Notes under the pieces: generated by a model
Database searches by the model: none
What the model was told of the DNA's origin: nothing
What the model saw: the letters and a program-made list of their open reading frames with translations, nothing else
In this document: piece after piece, positions 19,896-27,955 of the stretch
Layout of the letters: every line of letters starts with the position of its first letter
Numbering within the stretch: position 1 is the first letter of the stretch
From: Yeosuana aquiaggeris
Lineage (GTDB): Bacteria > Bacteroidota > Bacteroidia > Flavobacteriales > Flavobacteriaceae
Direction: 5' to 3'
Assembly: GCF_044003965.1 (NCBI RefSeq)
Contig: NZ_JBAWKC010000001.1
Location: 868,001 to 932,000 of the forward strand
Length of the DNA stretch: 64,000 nt
Program-made: the position numbers and the translations under genes

Positions 19896-19923
19896 CTTTA
19901 TAAGCCATATATCAATCAGCTAA

Positions 19924-20853
19924 ATGAAAGGACCCCTTTTTTATTCTAAAATTTTACTCTTTGGAGAGTACGGAATTATTAAAGATTCCAAAGGTTTGTC
20001 AATTCCATATAACTTTTATAATGGCGCTTTAAAAAAAGATGATAAACCATCTGAAGATGCTCTAAAATCTAATGCAAGTTTAAAACAATTTGTTTCGTAT
20101 TTGAAAAATGTCAATTCAGAATTGGTGACTTTTGATATTGAGTCGCTTCAAAATGATGTGGAGGCAGGAATGTATTTTGATTCTTCAATACCTCAAGGTT
20201 ATGGTGTTGGGAGTAGCGGTGCTTTAGTGGCTGCCATTTATGATAAATATGCCTTGAATAAAATTACTGTTTTAGAAAATTTAACGAGAGAGAAGCTATT
20301 AAAGTTAAAAGCTATTTTTTCTGAAATGGAATCATTCTTTCATGGTAAATCTTCAGGATTGGATCCATTAAATAGTTATTTAAGCATTCCTATTCTTATA
20401 AATTCAAAAGATAATATTGAAGCTACCGGTATACCTTCGCAAATAACTGATGGAAAAAATGCCGTTTTTTTATTAGATAGTGGCATCATTGGTGAAACAG
20501 CTCCTATGGTGAGTATTTTCATGGAAAATATGAAGCAGGAAGGATTTCGGAAGATGATAAAAGACCAGTTTATTAAACATACTGATGCATGTGTTGACGA
20601 TTTCTTAAAAGGTGATATTAAATCATTGTTCAAAAACACAAAAAGATTATCAAAGGTTGTTTTAAATCATTTTAAACCTATGATACCTCAAGAGTTTCAT
20701 GCGCTTTGGAAGAAAGGTATTCAAACTAATGAATATTACTTAAAATTATGTGGTTCTGGTGGTGGTGGTTATATTCTTGGTTTTACTGAAGATATAGACA
20801 AAGCCAAAGAAGCTCTCAAAGGATATAAATTGGAAGTAGTTTATAACTTCTAA
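19924..20853 (+). CDS. GHMP kinase, probable mevalonate kinase
   Basis: A 309-residue GHMP kinase. The N-terminal LLFGEYGIIKDSKGLSIPY is the conserved first motif. The ATP-binding loop PQGYGVGSSGALVAA lies at about residues 89-103. HGKSSGLDPLNSYL follows near 139, and the C-terminal LCGSGGGGYILGF is motif 3. It sits 28 bases after mvaD and before a prenyltransferase, so it acts in the mevalonate pathway. Mevalonate kinase is the likeliest activity; phosphomevalonate kinase is the alternative. Confidence 0.88.
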   Translation: MKGPLFYSKILLFGEYGIIKDSKGLSIPYNFYNGALKKDDKPSEDALKSNASLKQFVSYLKNVNSELVTFDIESLQNDVEAGMYFDSSIPQGYGVGSSGALVAAIYDKYALNKITVLENLTREKLLKLKAIFSEMESFFHGKSSGLDPLNSYLSIPILINSKDNIEATGIPSQITDGKNAVFLLDSGIIGETAPMVSIFMENMKQEGFRKMIKDQFIKHTDACVDDFLKGDIKSLFKNTKRLSKVVLNHFKPMIPQEFHALWKKGIQTNEYYLKLCGSGGGGYILGFTEDIDKAKEALKGYKLEVVYNF

Positions 20854-20905
20854 AAAATCATCATTATTTTACGCTTAGTTTAGAGTGTAATCAAGTATCT
20901 TTTCT

Positions 20906-21811
20906 ATGTTAACTCGAAAGCAGAAACATATTCTAATTAAGTTTTTTAGTATGTTTTCTGTAGTAAGAGGGTATAACATTCTTATCATTGTTTTAGCACA
21001 ATACTTAACATCAATATTTATTCTTGCTCATAATAAATCATTACGTCATGTAATTTTTGATATTAATTTATTCATGTTAGTGTTAGCATCAGTAGCTACA
21101 ATAGCAGGAGGTTATATTATTAATAATTTTTATGACTCAGAAAAGGATTTAATCAATAGACCTATTAAATCTAAACTGGACAGATTGGTCAATCAAAATA
21201 CCAAGTTGTCTTTTTATTTTGTGTTAAACTTTATTGCTGTCATTTTTGCGAGCTATGTGTCTTTTAGATCAGTGATATTTTTTTCAATATATATTTTTGG
21301 TATTTGGTTTTATTCGCACAAATTAAAGAAGCTGCCTTTTATTGGGAATTTAACATCGGCCATTCTTACCATTACGCCATTTTTCGCTGTTTTTATATAT
21401 TATAAAAATTTTGAATCTGTCATTTTTGTACACGCAACCTTTTTATTTTTGGTTATTTCCATGAGAGAACTGACTAAGGACTTAGAAAATATAAAAGGTG
21501 ATTTGGCACTTGACTATCATACAATTCCTGTTGTATATGGTGAAAAGGTTTCAAAATATATGTTAACTATTTTATCGTTTTTAACGTTGATTCCTATAAT
21601 GCTTCTTTTAATTAAATTTGAAATTGGACAAATGTATGTGTTCTTTTATTTGAGCATTTTCTTGTTAACTGTTTTTCTATGGTTACTTTGGAAATCAAAA
21701 ACAAAAACACATTATTTAATTCTTCATAATATTTTAAAATTCATCATAGTATTTGGAGTATTTTGTATTCTTTTAATTGACATCAATCGGATTTTAAATA
21801 GACTGATTTAA
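20906..21811 (+). CDS. UbiA-family membrane prenyltransferase
   Basis: A 301-residue integral membrane protein with about eight or nine hydrophobic helices. Two Asp-rich motifs are visible: NNFYDSEKDLINRP (from about residue 72) and RELTKDLENIKGDLALD (from about 187). They bind the magnesium-complexed prenyl diphosphate. Bacteroidota members in this position are often labelled geranylgeranylglycerol-phosphate geranylgeranyltransferase. The placement just after the mevalonate genes fits use of the isoprenoid product. The acceptor substrate cannot be assigned. Confidence 0.86.
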   Translation: MLTRKQKHILIKFFSMFSVVRGYNILIIVLAQYLTSIFILAHNKSLRHVIFDINLFMLVLASVATIAGGYIINNFYDSEKDLINRPIKSKLDRLVNQNTKLSFYFVLNFIAVIFASYVSFRSVIFFSIYIFGIWFYSHKLKKLPFIGNLTSAILTITPFFAVFIYYKNFESVIFVHATFLFLVISMRELTKDLENIKGDLALDYHTIPVVYGEKVSKYMLTILSFLTLIPIMLLLIKFEIGQMYVFFYLSIFLLTVFLWLLWKSKTKTHYLILHNILKFIIVFGVFCILLIDINRILNRLI

Positions 21812-21882
21812 TCCTAGTTTCATTTAATAATTGCGACTAGTAAAATATAAATTTGAAAAATAGCAAATCGTAATTTATAGAG

Positions 21883-21890
21883 TATCTTTG
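21883..21890 (+). promoter_or_regulatory. Candidate -7 promoter box (TATCTTTG)
   Basis: TATCTTTG, an exact TAnnTTTG match, ends 16 bases before the ATG of the pseudouridine-synthase homologue, implying a leader of about 10 bases. No TTG is found at the optimal -33 spacing. Confidence 0.45.
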
Positions 21891-21906
21891 CACAAAATAA
21901 TTCATA

Positions 21907-22779
21907 ATGAGCAGACATCAAGGTAGTAAAGGAAAAGGAACAACTTCGGGAAGAGGCAGTGATAATAGCCGATCTAAAAGTTTTGCAAGAGGAAATTCAC
22001 CGATTAAAAGGAATGCGCAATCTTCTCAATCATTAGATTCTAAAAAAACTAGTAGTGCAAAAAAATCTAATCCAGATGAGATTAGATTAAATAAATATAT
22101 AGCCAATTCAGGCGTATGTTCTCGAAGAGAAGCAGACACACATATTGCGACTGGCCTGGTTACAGTGAATGGAAAGGTAATTACTGAGATGGGTTATAAA
22201 GTAAAACCAGGTGATGAGGTTCGTTATGATGGCGCTAGGGTAAATCCGGAGAAAAAGGCTTATGTGCTCCTTAATAAACCAAAAGGGTTCGCTACTACTA
22301 CTAGTGAAGGTAAAGGAAGAACCGTAATGGATTTAGTTGCTAATGCCACCACGTCGCGAATTAAACCTATTGGGCGATTAGGAAGGAATTCAAAAGGTTT
22401 ATTACTATTTACAAATGATGAGGTTATTGTGGAAAAGTTCACTAATTCAAAAAATGGGGTTCCAAGATTATTTCATATTGAATTAGATAAAAATTTAAAA
22501 TTGGAGGATTTAAAGAAAATCCAGGCAGGAATTAAAATAGAAGGTAAATTGATAGCCGTTGAAGAAATAAGTTATATTGACGGTGCTTCTAAAAATGAAA
22601 TTGGATTAAAAATTAAAAATACGGGGAATACCATCATTCGATCCATTTTTGATTATTTAAAATATGAAATTGTGGGTCTTGATTGTGTGGCTATTGGGCA
22701 TCTTACTAAAAAGGATATCCCAAGAGGTCATTGGAAACATCTAACAGAGCAAGAATTAAATACGCTTAAAATGCTATAA
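21907..22779 (+). CDS. RsuA/RluB-type pseudouridine synthase homologue lacking the catalytic Asp
   Basis: A 290-residue protein. Residues 1-58 are a basic, Ser/Gly/Lys-rich disordered tail. An S4 RNA-binding domain (IRLNKYIANSGVCSRREAD, about 60-118) follows, then the pseudouridine-synthase fold starting LLNKPKGFATT. In this family the catalytic aspartate sits in GRLDxxTxGLLL, but here the segment reads PIGRLGRNSKGLLLFTND and position 159 is Gly (codon GGA). The rest of the fold, including the C-terminal GHLTKKDIPRGHWKHLT block, is preserved and the frame is open. It probably binds rRNA. Isomerase activity is doubtful unless another residue substitutes. Confidence 0.85.
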   Translation: MSRHQGSKGKGTTSGRGSDNSRSKSFARGNSPIKRNAQSSQSLDSKKTSSAKKSNPDEIRLNKYIANSGVCSRREADTHIATGLVTVNGKVITEMGYKVKPGDEVRYDGARVNPEKKAYVLLNKPKGFATTTSEGKGRTVMDLVANATTSRIKPIGRLGRNSKGLLLFTNDEVIVEKFTNSKNGVPRLFHIELDKNLKLEDLKKIQAGIKIEGKLIAVEEISYIDGASKNEIGLKIKNTGNTIIRSIFDYLKYEIVGLDCVAIGHLTKKDIPRGHWKHLTEQELNTLKML

Positions 22780-23113
22780 TCTACTTACTTGCATTTTTTT
22801 CAAAAAAAATCAAAAAAAGGTTTAAAATTCAATTTTTTATATTTCATTTGTACTGCATTTAGCTGAACAATATTGAAATATGTTTATATGTTTGGGCTTA
22901 TGAGCAGTAGGAAGTCATGCTCAAAAGCTGCTTTTAGATTAAGTAACCGAATTTTAAAGCTAACTTCCATTGAATCAATTATATCAAGCCAGCATATTTA
23001 TGGGTTTGTACCAACAACATGTGTTCAAAAACAAATTTGAATTTCTTAGAAATTATCGATTTTATTACTTGTAATTAAAATATTTTTGAGAAATTTATAC
23101 CATAAAGAGAATA
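22780..23113. other. Intergenic region before the arginine decarboxylase operon
   Basis: 334 bases without a convincing ORF on either strand. The first part has A- and T-runs but no perfect GC stem, so it is not a clear terminator. The only recognisable signal is the TATTTTTG box near the downstream end (23081-23088). Confidence 0.6.
23081..23088 (+). promoter_or_regulatory. Candidate -7 promoter box (TATTTTTG)
   Basis: TATTTTTG fits TAnnTTTG and lies 25 bases before the arginine decarboxylase ATG, implying a leader of roughly 18 bases. A TTG is present upstream (23069-23071) but too close to serve as a standard -33 element. Confidence 0.38.
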
Positions 23114-24511
23114 ATGAATACTAAATATATTGATCTTATTAGTCAAACTTTTGATTTTCCACAAGAAGAATTTAAGTTAGAAGATAGGAATTTGCAATTT
23201 CATGATATTGATTTAATGGAATTGGTTGAAACATATGGCTCACCATTAAAGTTTACTTACTTACCTCAAATTTCAAACAACATTCATAGAGCTAAAGGAT
23301 GGTTTGAAAAAGCCATTAAAAACAATAAATATAAAGGGAAATACAATTATTGTTATTGTACAAAAAGCTCCCATTTTAAGCACGTTTTAAATGAAGCATT
23401 AAAGAATGATATTCATATTGAAACCTCTTCTGCGTTTGATATTGATATTGTTGAAAAATTAAAAATAGAAGGTAAAATTACAAATGACACCTATGTTATT
23501 AGTAATGGATTTAAACGCGCTCAGTATGTTGAAAATATTGCGCGCTTAATAAATAATGGTCATAAAAACTGTATTCCGATTATTGATAATTATGAAGAAA
23601 TAGAATTATTATCAGAAGAAATAAATGGCAAATTTAATATAGGAATAAGAATTGCCTCTGAGGAAGAACCAAAATTTGAATTTTACACCTCTAGGTTAGG
23701 CATTGGATACAAGAATATCGTTCCTTTTTATAACAAGCAGGTTAGAGATAATAAAAAGGTGAAGTTAAAAATGTTGCACTTTTTTATTAATACGGGTATA
23801 CGAGATAATGCTTATTACTGGAACGAATTATCAAAATGTTTAAAGGTCTATACAAGTTTAAAAAAGATATGTCCATCATTAGATAGTCTAAATATAGGTG
23901 GCGGTTTTCCAATAAAAAATTCACTGGCTTTTGATTTTGATTATGAATATATGGTTGATGAAATACTCAATCAAATAAAACTGGCTTGTGATGAGGAGGA
24001 AGTAAAAGTGCCTAATATTTTTACAGAATTCGGAAGTTTTACTGTTGGTGAAAGTGGGGGTGCCATTTATGAGGTATTATATCAAAAACAACAGAATGAT
24101 AGAGAGAAATGGAACATGATTAATTCTTCTTTTATAACGACGCTTCCTGATACATGGGCCATAAATAAAAGGTTTATTATGTTACCAATAAACAGATGGA
24201 ATGATAGTTATGAGCGTGTGCTTTTAGGCGGACTAACCTGTGATAGTGATGATTATTATAATAGTGAGCAACATATGAATGCTATATATTTGCCAAAATA
24301 TAATAGAGAAAAACCTTTGTATATAGGCTTTTTTAATACGGGTGCTTATCAAGAGACAATTGGAGGATTTGGTGGTTTGCAACATTGCTTGATTCCATCA
24401 CCAAAACATATTTTAATAGACAAAGATGAAGAGGGTAACCTTACCCATGAATTATTTAGTGAAGAACAAAAAAGTGAAGACTTACTTAAAATTTTAGGTT
24501 ATAATGAATAA
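23114..24511 (+). CDS. speA: Biosynthetic arginine decarboxylase (PLP, fold type III)
   Basis: A 465-residue alanine-racemase-fold decarboxylase producing agmatine from arginine. The PLP lysine is K84 in CTKSSHFK. The phosphate-binding glycine loop is in LNIGGGFPIKNSLAF. FTEFGSFTVGESG follows, and the catalytic CDSD box starts at C376 (GLTCDSDDYY). The ending FGGLQHCLIPSPKHILID is typical of the short Bacteroidota enzymes. All catalytic positions appear intact, unlike the next gene. It overlaps the agmatinase-like gene by eight bases, so the two are translationally coupled. Confidence 0.9.
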   Translation: MNTKYIDLISQTFDFPQEEFKLEDRNLQFHDIDLMELVETYGSPLKFTYLPQISNNIHRAKGWFEKAIKNNKYKGKYNYCYCTKSSHFKHVLNEALKNDIHIETSSAFDIDIVEKLKIEGKITNDTYVISNGFKRAQYVENIARLINNGHKNCIPIIDNYEEIELLSEEINGKFNIGIRIASEEEPKFEFYTSRLGIGYKNIVPFYNKQVRDNKKVKLKMLHFFINTGIRDNAYYWNELSKCLKVYTSLKKICPSLDSLNIGGGFPIKNSLAFDFDYEYMVDEILNQIKLACDEEEVKVPNIFTEFGSFTVGESGGAIYEVLYQKQQNDREKWNMINSSFITTLPDTWAINKRFIMLPINRWNDSYERVLLGGLTCDSDDYYNSEQHMNAIYLPKYNREKPLYIGFFNTGAYQETIGGFGGLQHCLIPSPKHILIDKDEEGNLTHELFSEEQKSEDLLKILGYNE

Positions 24512-25439
24512 TAAAACGTATGCTGGAATTCCGGAGGAATTTTCAAAACAAGAACAATCAAAAATTGTACTGATTCCGGTTTCTTATGATGGAACAAATT
24601 CTTTAAAAGGCCCAAAAAACGGACCTGAAGCTTTCTTAAATGCATCAGAAAAGCTTAATCTTTACGATATTGAAACAGATACTGAAGTATATCAACAAGG
24701 GATATATTTAGCCGAAGCAGTAACTGAAAATGAGTCTGCCGAAGCAATGGTCAATGCCGTGCATCAGTCAACAAAAAAATATATAAAGAAAAACAAGTTT
24801 GTAACTCTAATAGGAGGTGATCATGCCGTGTCAATTGGGGCTATTAGAGCCTTTAATGAATGCTTTGATAGTTTAACAGTACTTCATATAGACGCCCATA
24901 CAAACTTGCTTAAAACCTATCAAGGTTCGGCTTTCCATAAAAACTGTGCACTTTATGAAGCAAGCCAAACAACTAATTTAATTCAAGTTGGTATTCGATC
25001 AATGAATGCCAAGGAGAAGACAGTGGTTGATAACGAAAAAGTATATTATGCACATGAAATGGCTGTTGATGATTCATGGATGGATTCGGCTATAGATCAA
25101 ATGACGGGAAATGTTTTTATGTCTCTTGATTTATCTGCAATTGACATTTCAATTATGACCTCTGTTTCGAATCCAGAACCGGGAGGTTTATTTTGGTATG
25201 AAACTTTGGAGTTTTTAAACAAGCTAATACAAGAAAAAAACATTGTTGGGATAGCACTTGTTGGATTAAGTCCGAATGAATATAATGCCTCTTCAGACTT
25301 TTTAGCGGCTAGATTATATTACAAATTGTTAAGTTATAAGTTTGCAGAAGAAAACATTGGCGATGATTATGATAATTCATATGAAGGCTTAAATCAAAAA
25401 AATAACCCTTCTAAATTTGAAGATGATGACGAATACTAA
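24504..25439 (+). CDS. Agmatinase-family homologue with degenerate active site
   Basis: A 311-residue ureohydrolase-fold protein. Family motifs are recognisable but altered. GGDHA keeps H107. The DAHxD box reads DAHTN, so D130 and H132 are kept but the second Asp is N134. The SxDxDxxDP box reads SLDLSAIDI, so D209 is kept but the second Asp is S211 and Pro is Ile. The DVVExxP box reads ALVGLSP, so Asp becomes A251 and the substrate-binding Glu becomes G254. Spacings H107-D130 (23) and D209-G254 (45) equal those of arginases, so the alignment is secure. Two of six manganese ligands are gone, so hydrolysis of agmatine to putrescine is unlikely. The frame is intact and coupled to its neighbours. 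Confidence 0.85.
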   Translation: MNNKTYAGIPEEFSKQEQSKIVLIPVSYDGTNSLKGPKNGPEAFLNASEKLNLYDIETDTEVYQQGIYLAEAVTENESAEAMVNAVHQSTKKYIKKNKFVTLIGGDHAVSIGAIRAFNECFDSLTVLHIDAHTNLLKTYQGSAFHKNCALYEASQTTNLIQVGIRSMNAKEKTVVDNEKVYYAHEMAVDDSWMDSAIDQMTGNVFMSLDLSAIDISIMTSVSNPEPGGLFWYETLEFLNKLIQEKNIVGIALVGLSPNEYNASSDFLAARLYYKLLSYKFAEENIGDDYDNSYEGLNQKNNPSKFEDDDEY

Positions 25440-26403
25440 AGGAGCCATTTCTAATTTTATTGAAAAGTATTATTTACACTTTAATGCGGCCTCGGTTGTT
25501 GATGCAGCCAAGGGTTATGAAGCGCAATTAAATCAAGGTTCTAAAATGTTAGTATCATTAGCAGGGGCTATGAGTACTGCTGAATTAGGTAAGATATTTG
25601 CTGAAATGATTCGTAAAGATAAAGTTCAAATCATTTCATGTACCGGAGCCAATCTTGAGGAAGATATTATGAATTTGGTGGCACATTCACATTATAAGCG
25701 TGTTCCGAATTATCGTGATTTAACCCCGCAGGAAGAATGGGATTTACTGGAGCAGGGTTTAAATAGAGTGACAGATACCTGTATCCCAGAGCATGAGGCT
25801 TTCAGACGTTTGCAACAACATATTTTTAAAATATGGAAGGATGCAGATGATAAGGGAGAACGCTATTTACCTCATGAATTTATGTATAAAATGCTCTTAT
25901 CAGGAGTGCTTGAGCAATATTATGAAATAGATTTAAAAGACTCATGGATGTATGCAGCAGCAGAGAAAAATTTGCCTATAATTGTTCCGGGATGGGAAGA
26001 TAGTACAATGGGAAATATTTTTGCTAGTTATGTGCTTAAGGGAGAACTTAAAGCCAGTACCATGAAGTCGGGTATTGAGTATATGACCTTCCTAGCAGAT
26101 TGGTATACTGACAATTCAAAAAATGGCATTGGTTTCTTCCAGATTGGAGGAGGTATCGCGGGAGATTTTCCAATCTGCGTAGTGCCAATGTTATATCAGG
26201 ATATGGAGCGCACAGACACGCCGTTTTGGAGTTATTTTTGTCAAATAAGTGATTCAACTACAAGTTATGGCTCTTATTCCGGAGCAGTTCCAAATGAAAA
26301 AATAACCTGGGGAAAATTAGATATTAACACACCAAAATTTATTATAGAAAGTGATGCTACAATAGTTGCGCCACTTATATTTGCCTACCTATTAGATATG
26401 TAA
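25426..26403 (+). CDS. Deoxyhypusine-synthase-like protein
   Basis: A 325-residue NAD-fold protein of the bacterial deoxyhypusine synthase-like family. LAGAMSTAELGKIFAEMI, SCTGANLEEDIMNLVAHSHY and FIIESDATIVAPLIFAYL are characteristic. In eukaryotic DHS a Lys in GGGVVKHH carries the aminobutyl group. Here the equivalent segment is GGGIAGDFP, without that Lys, which appears general in Bacteroidota homologues. Bacteria have no eIF5A, so the substrate is another amine. The gene overlaps the agmatinase-like gene by 14 bases. ATGs at 25417 and 25423 are alternative starts; the homologue-like N-terminus supports 25426. It probably acts in polyamine chemistry with SpeA. Confidence 0.88.
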   Translation: MTNTKGAISNFIEKYYLHFNAASVVDAAKGYEAQLNQGSKMLVSLAGAMSTAELGKIFAEMIRKDKVQIISCTGANLEEDIMNLVAHSHYKRVPNYRDLTPQEEWDLLEQGLNRVTDTCIPEHEAFRRLQQHIFKIWKDADDKGERYLPHEFMYKMLLSGVLEQYYEIDLKDSWMYAAAEKNLPIIVPGWEDSTMGNIFASYVLKGELKASTMKSGIEYMTFLADWYTDNSKNGIGFFQIGGGIAGDFPICVVPMLYQDMERTDTPFWSYFCQISDSTTSYGSYSGAVPNEKITWGKLDINTPKFIIESDATIVAPLIFAYLLDM

Positions 26404-26405
26404 TT

Positions 26406-26735
26406 ATGAACAAAAAAGACAACCGAAAAAGAGTCATTGTTGACTTTAAAAAATTAACCCCAGAGATTTTAGGGCTTTTAGTTGAAAAATATCCTGAAGG
26501 ATATGATGAAGAAGATATTATCACTTTTAGAAATGCTAAAAACGAATTAGTTGAAGCTGTTGAAGTGAATACTGAAGACACAAAATATCTTATTAAAGTG
26601 AGTACTAAATTGGTGAAAACGATGGAAAACTATGATGAAGATGATTATGAAGATTTTGACAGTGATGATCCGGACGCTATTCAAGATCCTGATATTGAAA
26701 TAGAGGAGGATTCTGAAGAAATGGATATAGATTAA
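26406..26735 (+). CDS. Small acidic-tailed conserved protein, function unknown
   Basis: A 109-residue cytoplasmic protein with a basic start (KKDNRKRVIVDFKKL). A compact N-terminal part (residues about 9-80) includes LLVEKYPEGYDEEDI. The C-terminal 35 residues are almost all Asp, Glu and Tyr. Similar small proteins are common in Flavobacteriia and have sometimes been labelled DNA primase, a name not supported by anything visible here. It starts 2 bases after the DHS-like stop, so it is in the polyamine operon. Function unknown. Confidence 0.78.
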   Translation: MNKKDNRKRVIVDFKKLTPEILGLLVEKYPEGYDEEDIITFRNAKNELVEAVEVNTEDTKYLIKVSTKLVKTMENYDEDDYEDFDSDDPDAIQDPDIEIEEDSEEMDID

Positions 26736-26748
26736 ATGAGGTATTGAA

Positions 26749-26979
26749 ATGGTTGACGCTGTTTTTATATCATACAAAGACGGGTATTACAGGTTTTTGT
26801 TTGAAAGTGGTGAAGAAATGGTTTTTGAAGAAGTACACCCAAGAGTATTAAAGCAATTTGATTTAAAAAACGATAAAAGTTTGATTGGTAAATCATTCAG
26901 AGTCTCTTTTATTGAAATTATTGAAGATTCTGATGACGATTTTGTAATTTACAGAATAGAAAGTTTGAAAACACTTTAA
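26749..26979 (+). CDS. Small conserved protein, function unknown
   Basis: A 76-residue cytoplasmic protein, beta-rich by appearance, with the core FDLKNDKSLIGKSFRVSFIEI followed by an Asp-rich turn. The same pattern recurs in the secreted protein encoded at 27593-27955 (FDLKSDVLIGTKFKI). It lies 13 bases after the acidic protein gene and 11 bases before the VOC gene, suggesting one transcript. No function can be assigned. Confidence 0.7.
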   Translation: MVDAVFISYKDGYYRFLFESGEEMVFEEVHPRVLKQFDLKNDKSLIGKSFRVSFIEIIEDSDDDFVIYRIESLKTL

Positions 26980-26990
26980 TTCACATTTAT

Positions 26991-27404
26991 ATGAATACAC
27001 CATTTCACATGTCCTTACCATGTTTAAGTGTAAAAGAAACGAAAAACTTTTATATAAATAACATTGGTGCTACTTATGGTAGAAATACTCAAAATTGGAT
27101 TGATATAAATTTATTTGGACATCAAATAACATTTATTAAAGCTAAAAAATTCAATTTTAATAACCCAAATTATATTTTTGAAGGTAAAATATTACCATCA
27201 TTTCATTTTGGTGTGATTGTAGATTATGATGCTTGGAAAAAGGTTTATGCCAAGTTTCAAGGTTATGAATTAGACTTAGTGACTGAATCTACATATCTTA
27301 AAGATCAATTAGGCGAACATGCATCTTTTTTTGTGAAAGACCCTAATGGTTATATGCTGGAATTTAAGACATTTAAGGAATCCAAAGATATATTTAAAGC
27401 TTAA
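26991..27404 (+). CDS. VOC-family (glyoxalase/dioxygenase-fold) protein
   Basis: A 137-residue protein of the vicinal oxygen chelate superfamily: FHMSLPCLSVKETKNFYINN begins the first beta-alpha-beta module, FHFGVIVDYDAW the second, and FFVKDPNGYMLEFKTF ends it with the expected C-terminal Glu ligand. His near the N-terminus, His in the second module and the terminal Glu could bind a divalent metal. VOC proteins range from glyoxalases to antibiotic-resistance proteins, so the activity is open. It follows the small protein gene by 11 bases. Confidence 0.82.
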   Translation: MNTPFHMSLPCLSVKETKNFYINNIGATYGRNTQNWIDINLFGHQITFIKAKKFNFNNPNYIFEGKILPSFHFGVIVDYDAWKKVYAKFQGYELDLVTESTYLKDQLGEHASFFVKDPNGYMLEFKTFKESKDIFKA

Positions 27405-27592
27405 ATTATAATAGCTAATACCACGTGTAAAATTATAATAGGTTTTACTAAAAGCATTTTCAGACTTGAGGTGGCAAATTTCTGAAAACAACATATCATT
27501 TCAATTAACTTTTTACTTAGTATTTGATAGTATAATTTTTTTATATAAAGATTATCAAATGTCGGTACTCGTAAATCAAATAATATAAACTT

Positions 27593-27955
27593 ATGAAAAC
27601 AATTTATTTTTTAATCACTGTCTTTTTTATTGCCCCTCTTTTTTCATTCACAACATTAAAAACGAATCCAATTATTTTAGTTACTCAAGACACCATTACT
27701 GTTGAAGCTACATTTGATGGCCATGAAGATTATGGTTACAATTTCATTGCAAAACACAGTGATGATGAAGAATACACTTTAACTTTTCAAAAAGTTATTG
27801 AAGCGGTTTCAAATGAATTTGATTTGAAATCAGATGTTTTAATAGGAACTAAGTTTAAAATCACCTATAAAACAGAAATAATTGTAACAAAGGATGCTGA
27901 TGGTTATGAAGATGAAAATATTGTAAATACCATTACAAAACTTGAAAAAATTTAA
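27593..27955 (+). CDS. Small secreted protein related to the 76-residue protein upstream
   Basis: A 120-residue protein with a cleavable signal peptide (hydrophobic run to about residue 20, FSFTTLKTN). The mature part VEATFDGHEDYGYNF to EKI aligns with almost all of the cytoplasmic 76-residue protein at 26749-26979, sharing the FDLK-x-D-LIG block and a trailing EI-D-D pattern. It is a periplasmic or surface paralogue. Function unknown. Its stop codon shares bases with the stop of the opposing mannosyltransferase gene, and its apparent terminator lies inside that gene. Confidence 0.72.
   Translation: MKTIYFLITVFFIAPLFSFTTLKTNPIILVTQDTITVEATFDGHEDYGYNFIAKHSDDEEYTLTFQKVIEAVSNEFDLKSDVLIGTKFKITYKTEIIVTKDADGYEDENIVNTITKLEKI

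Noticed and set aside
22780..22850. A/T runs after the pseudouridine-synthase homologue as a terminator
   Set aside because: There is no GC stem preceding the T-run, so an intrinsic terminator cannot be supported.
24504..25439. Agmatinase degeneration as a frameshifted pseudogene
   Set aside because: The frame is uninterrupted for 311 residues, the start overlaps SpeA by eight bases and the end overlaps the DHS-like gene, so it is an intact divergent protein and not debris.
27403..27441. 12-bp direct repeat AAATTATAATAG after the VOC gene
   Set aside because: Low-complexity AT sequence in an AT-rich genome; two copies 27 bases apart are not significant without conservation.
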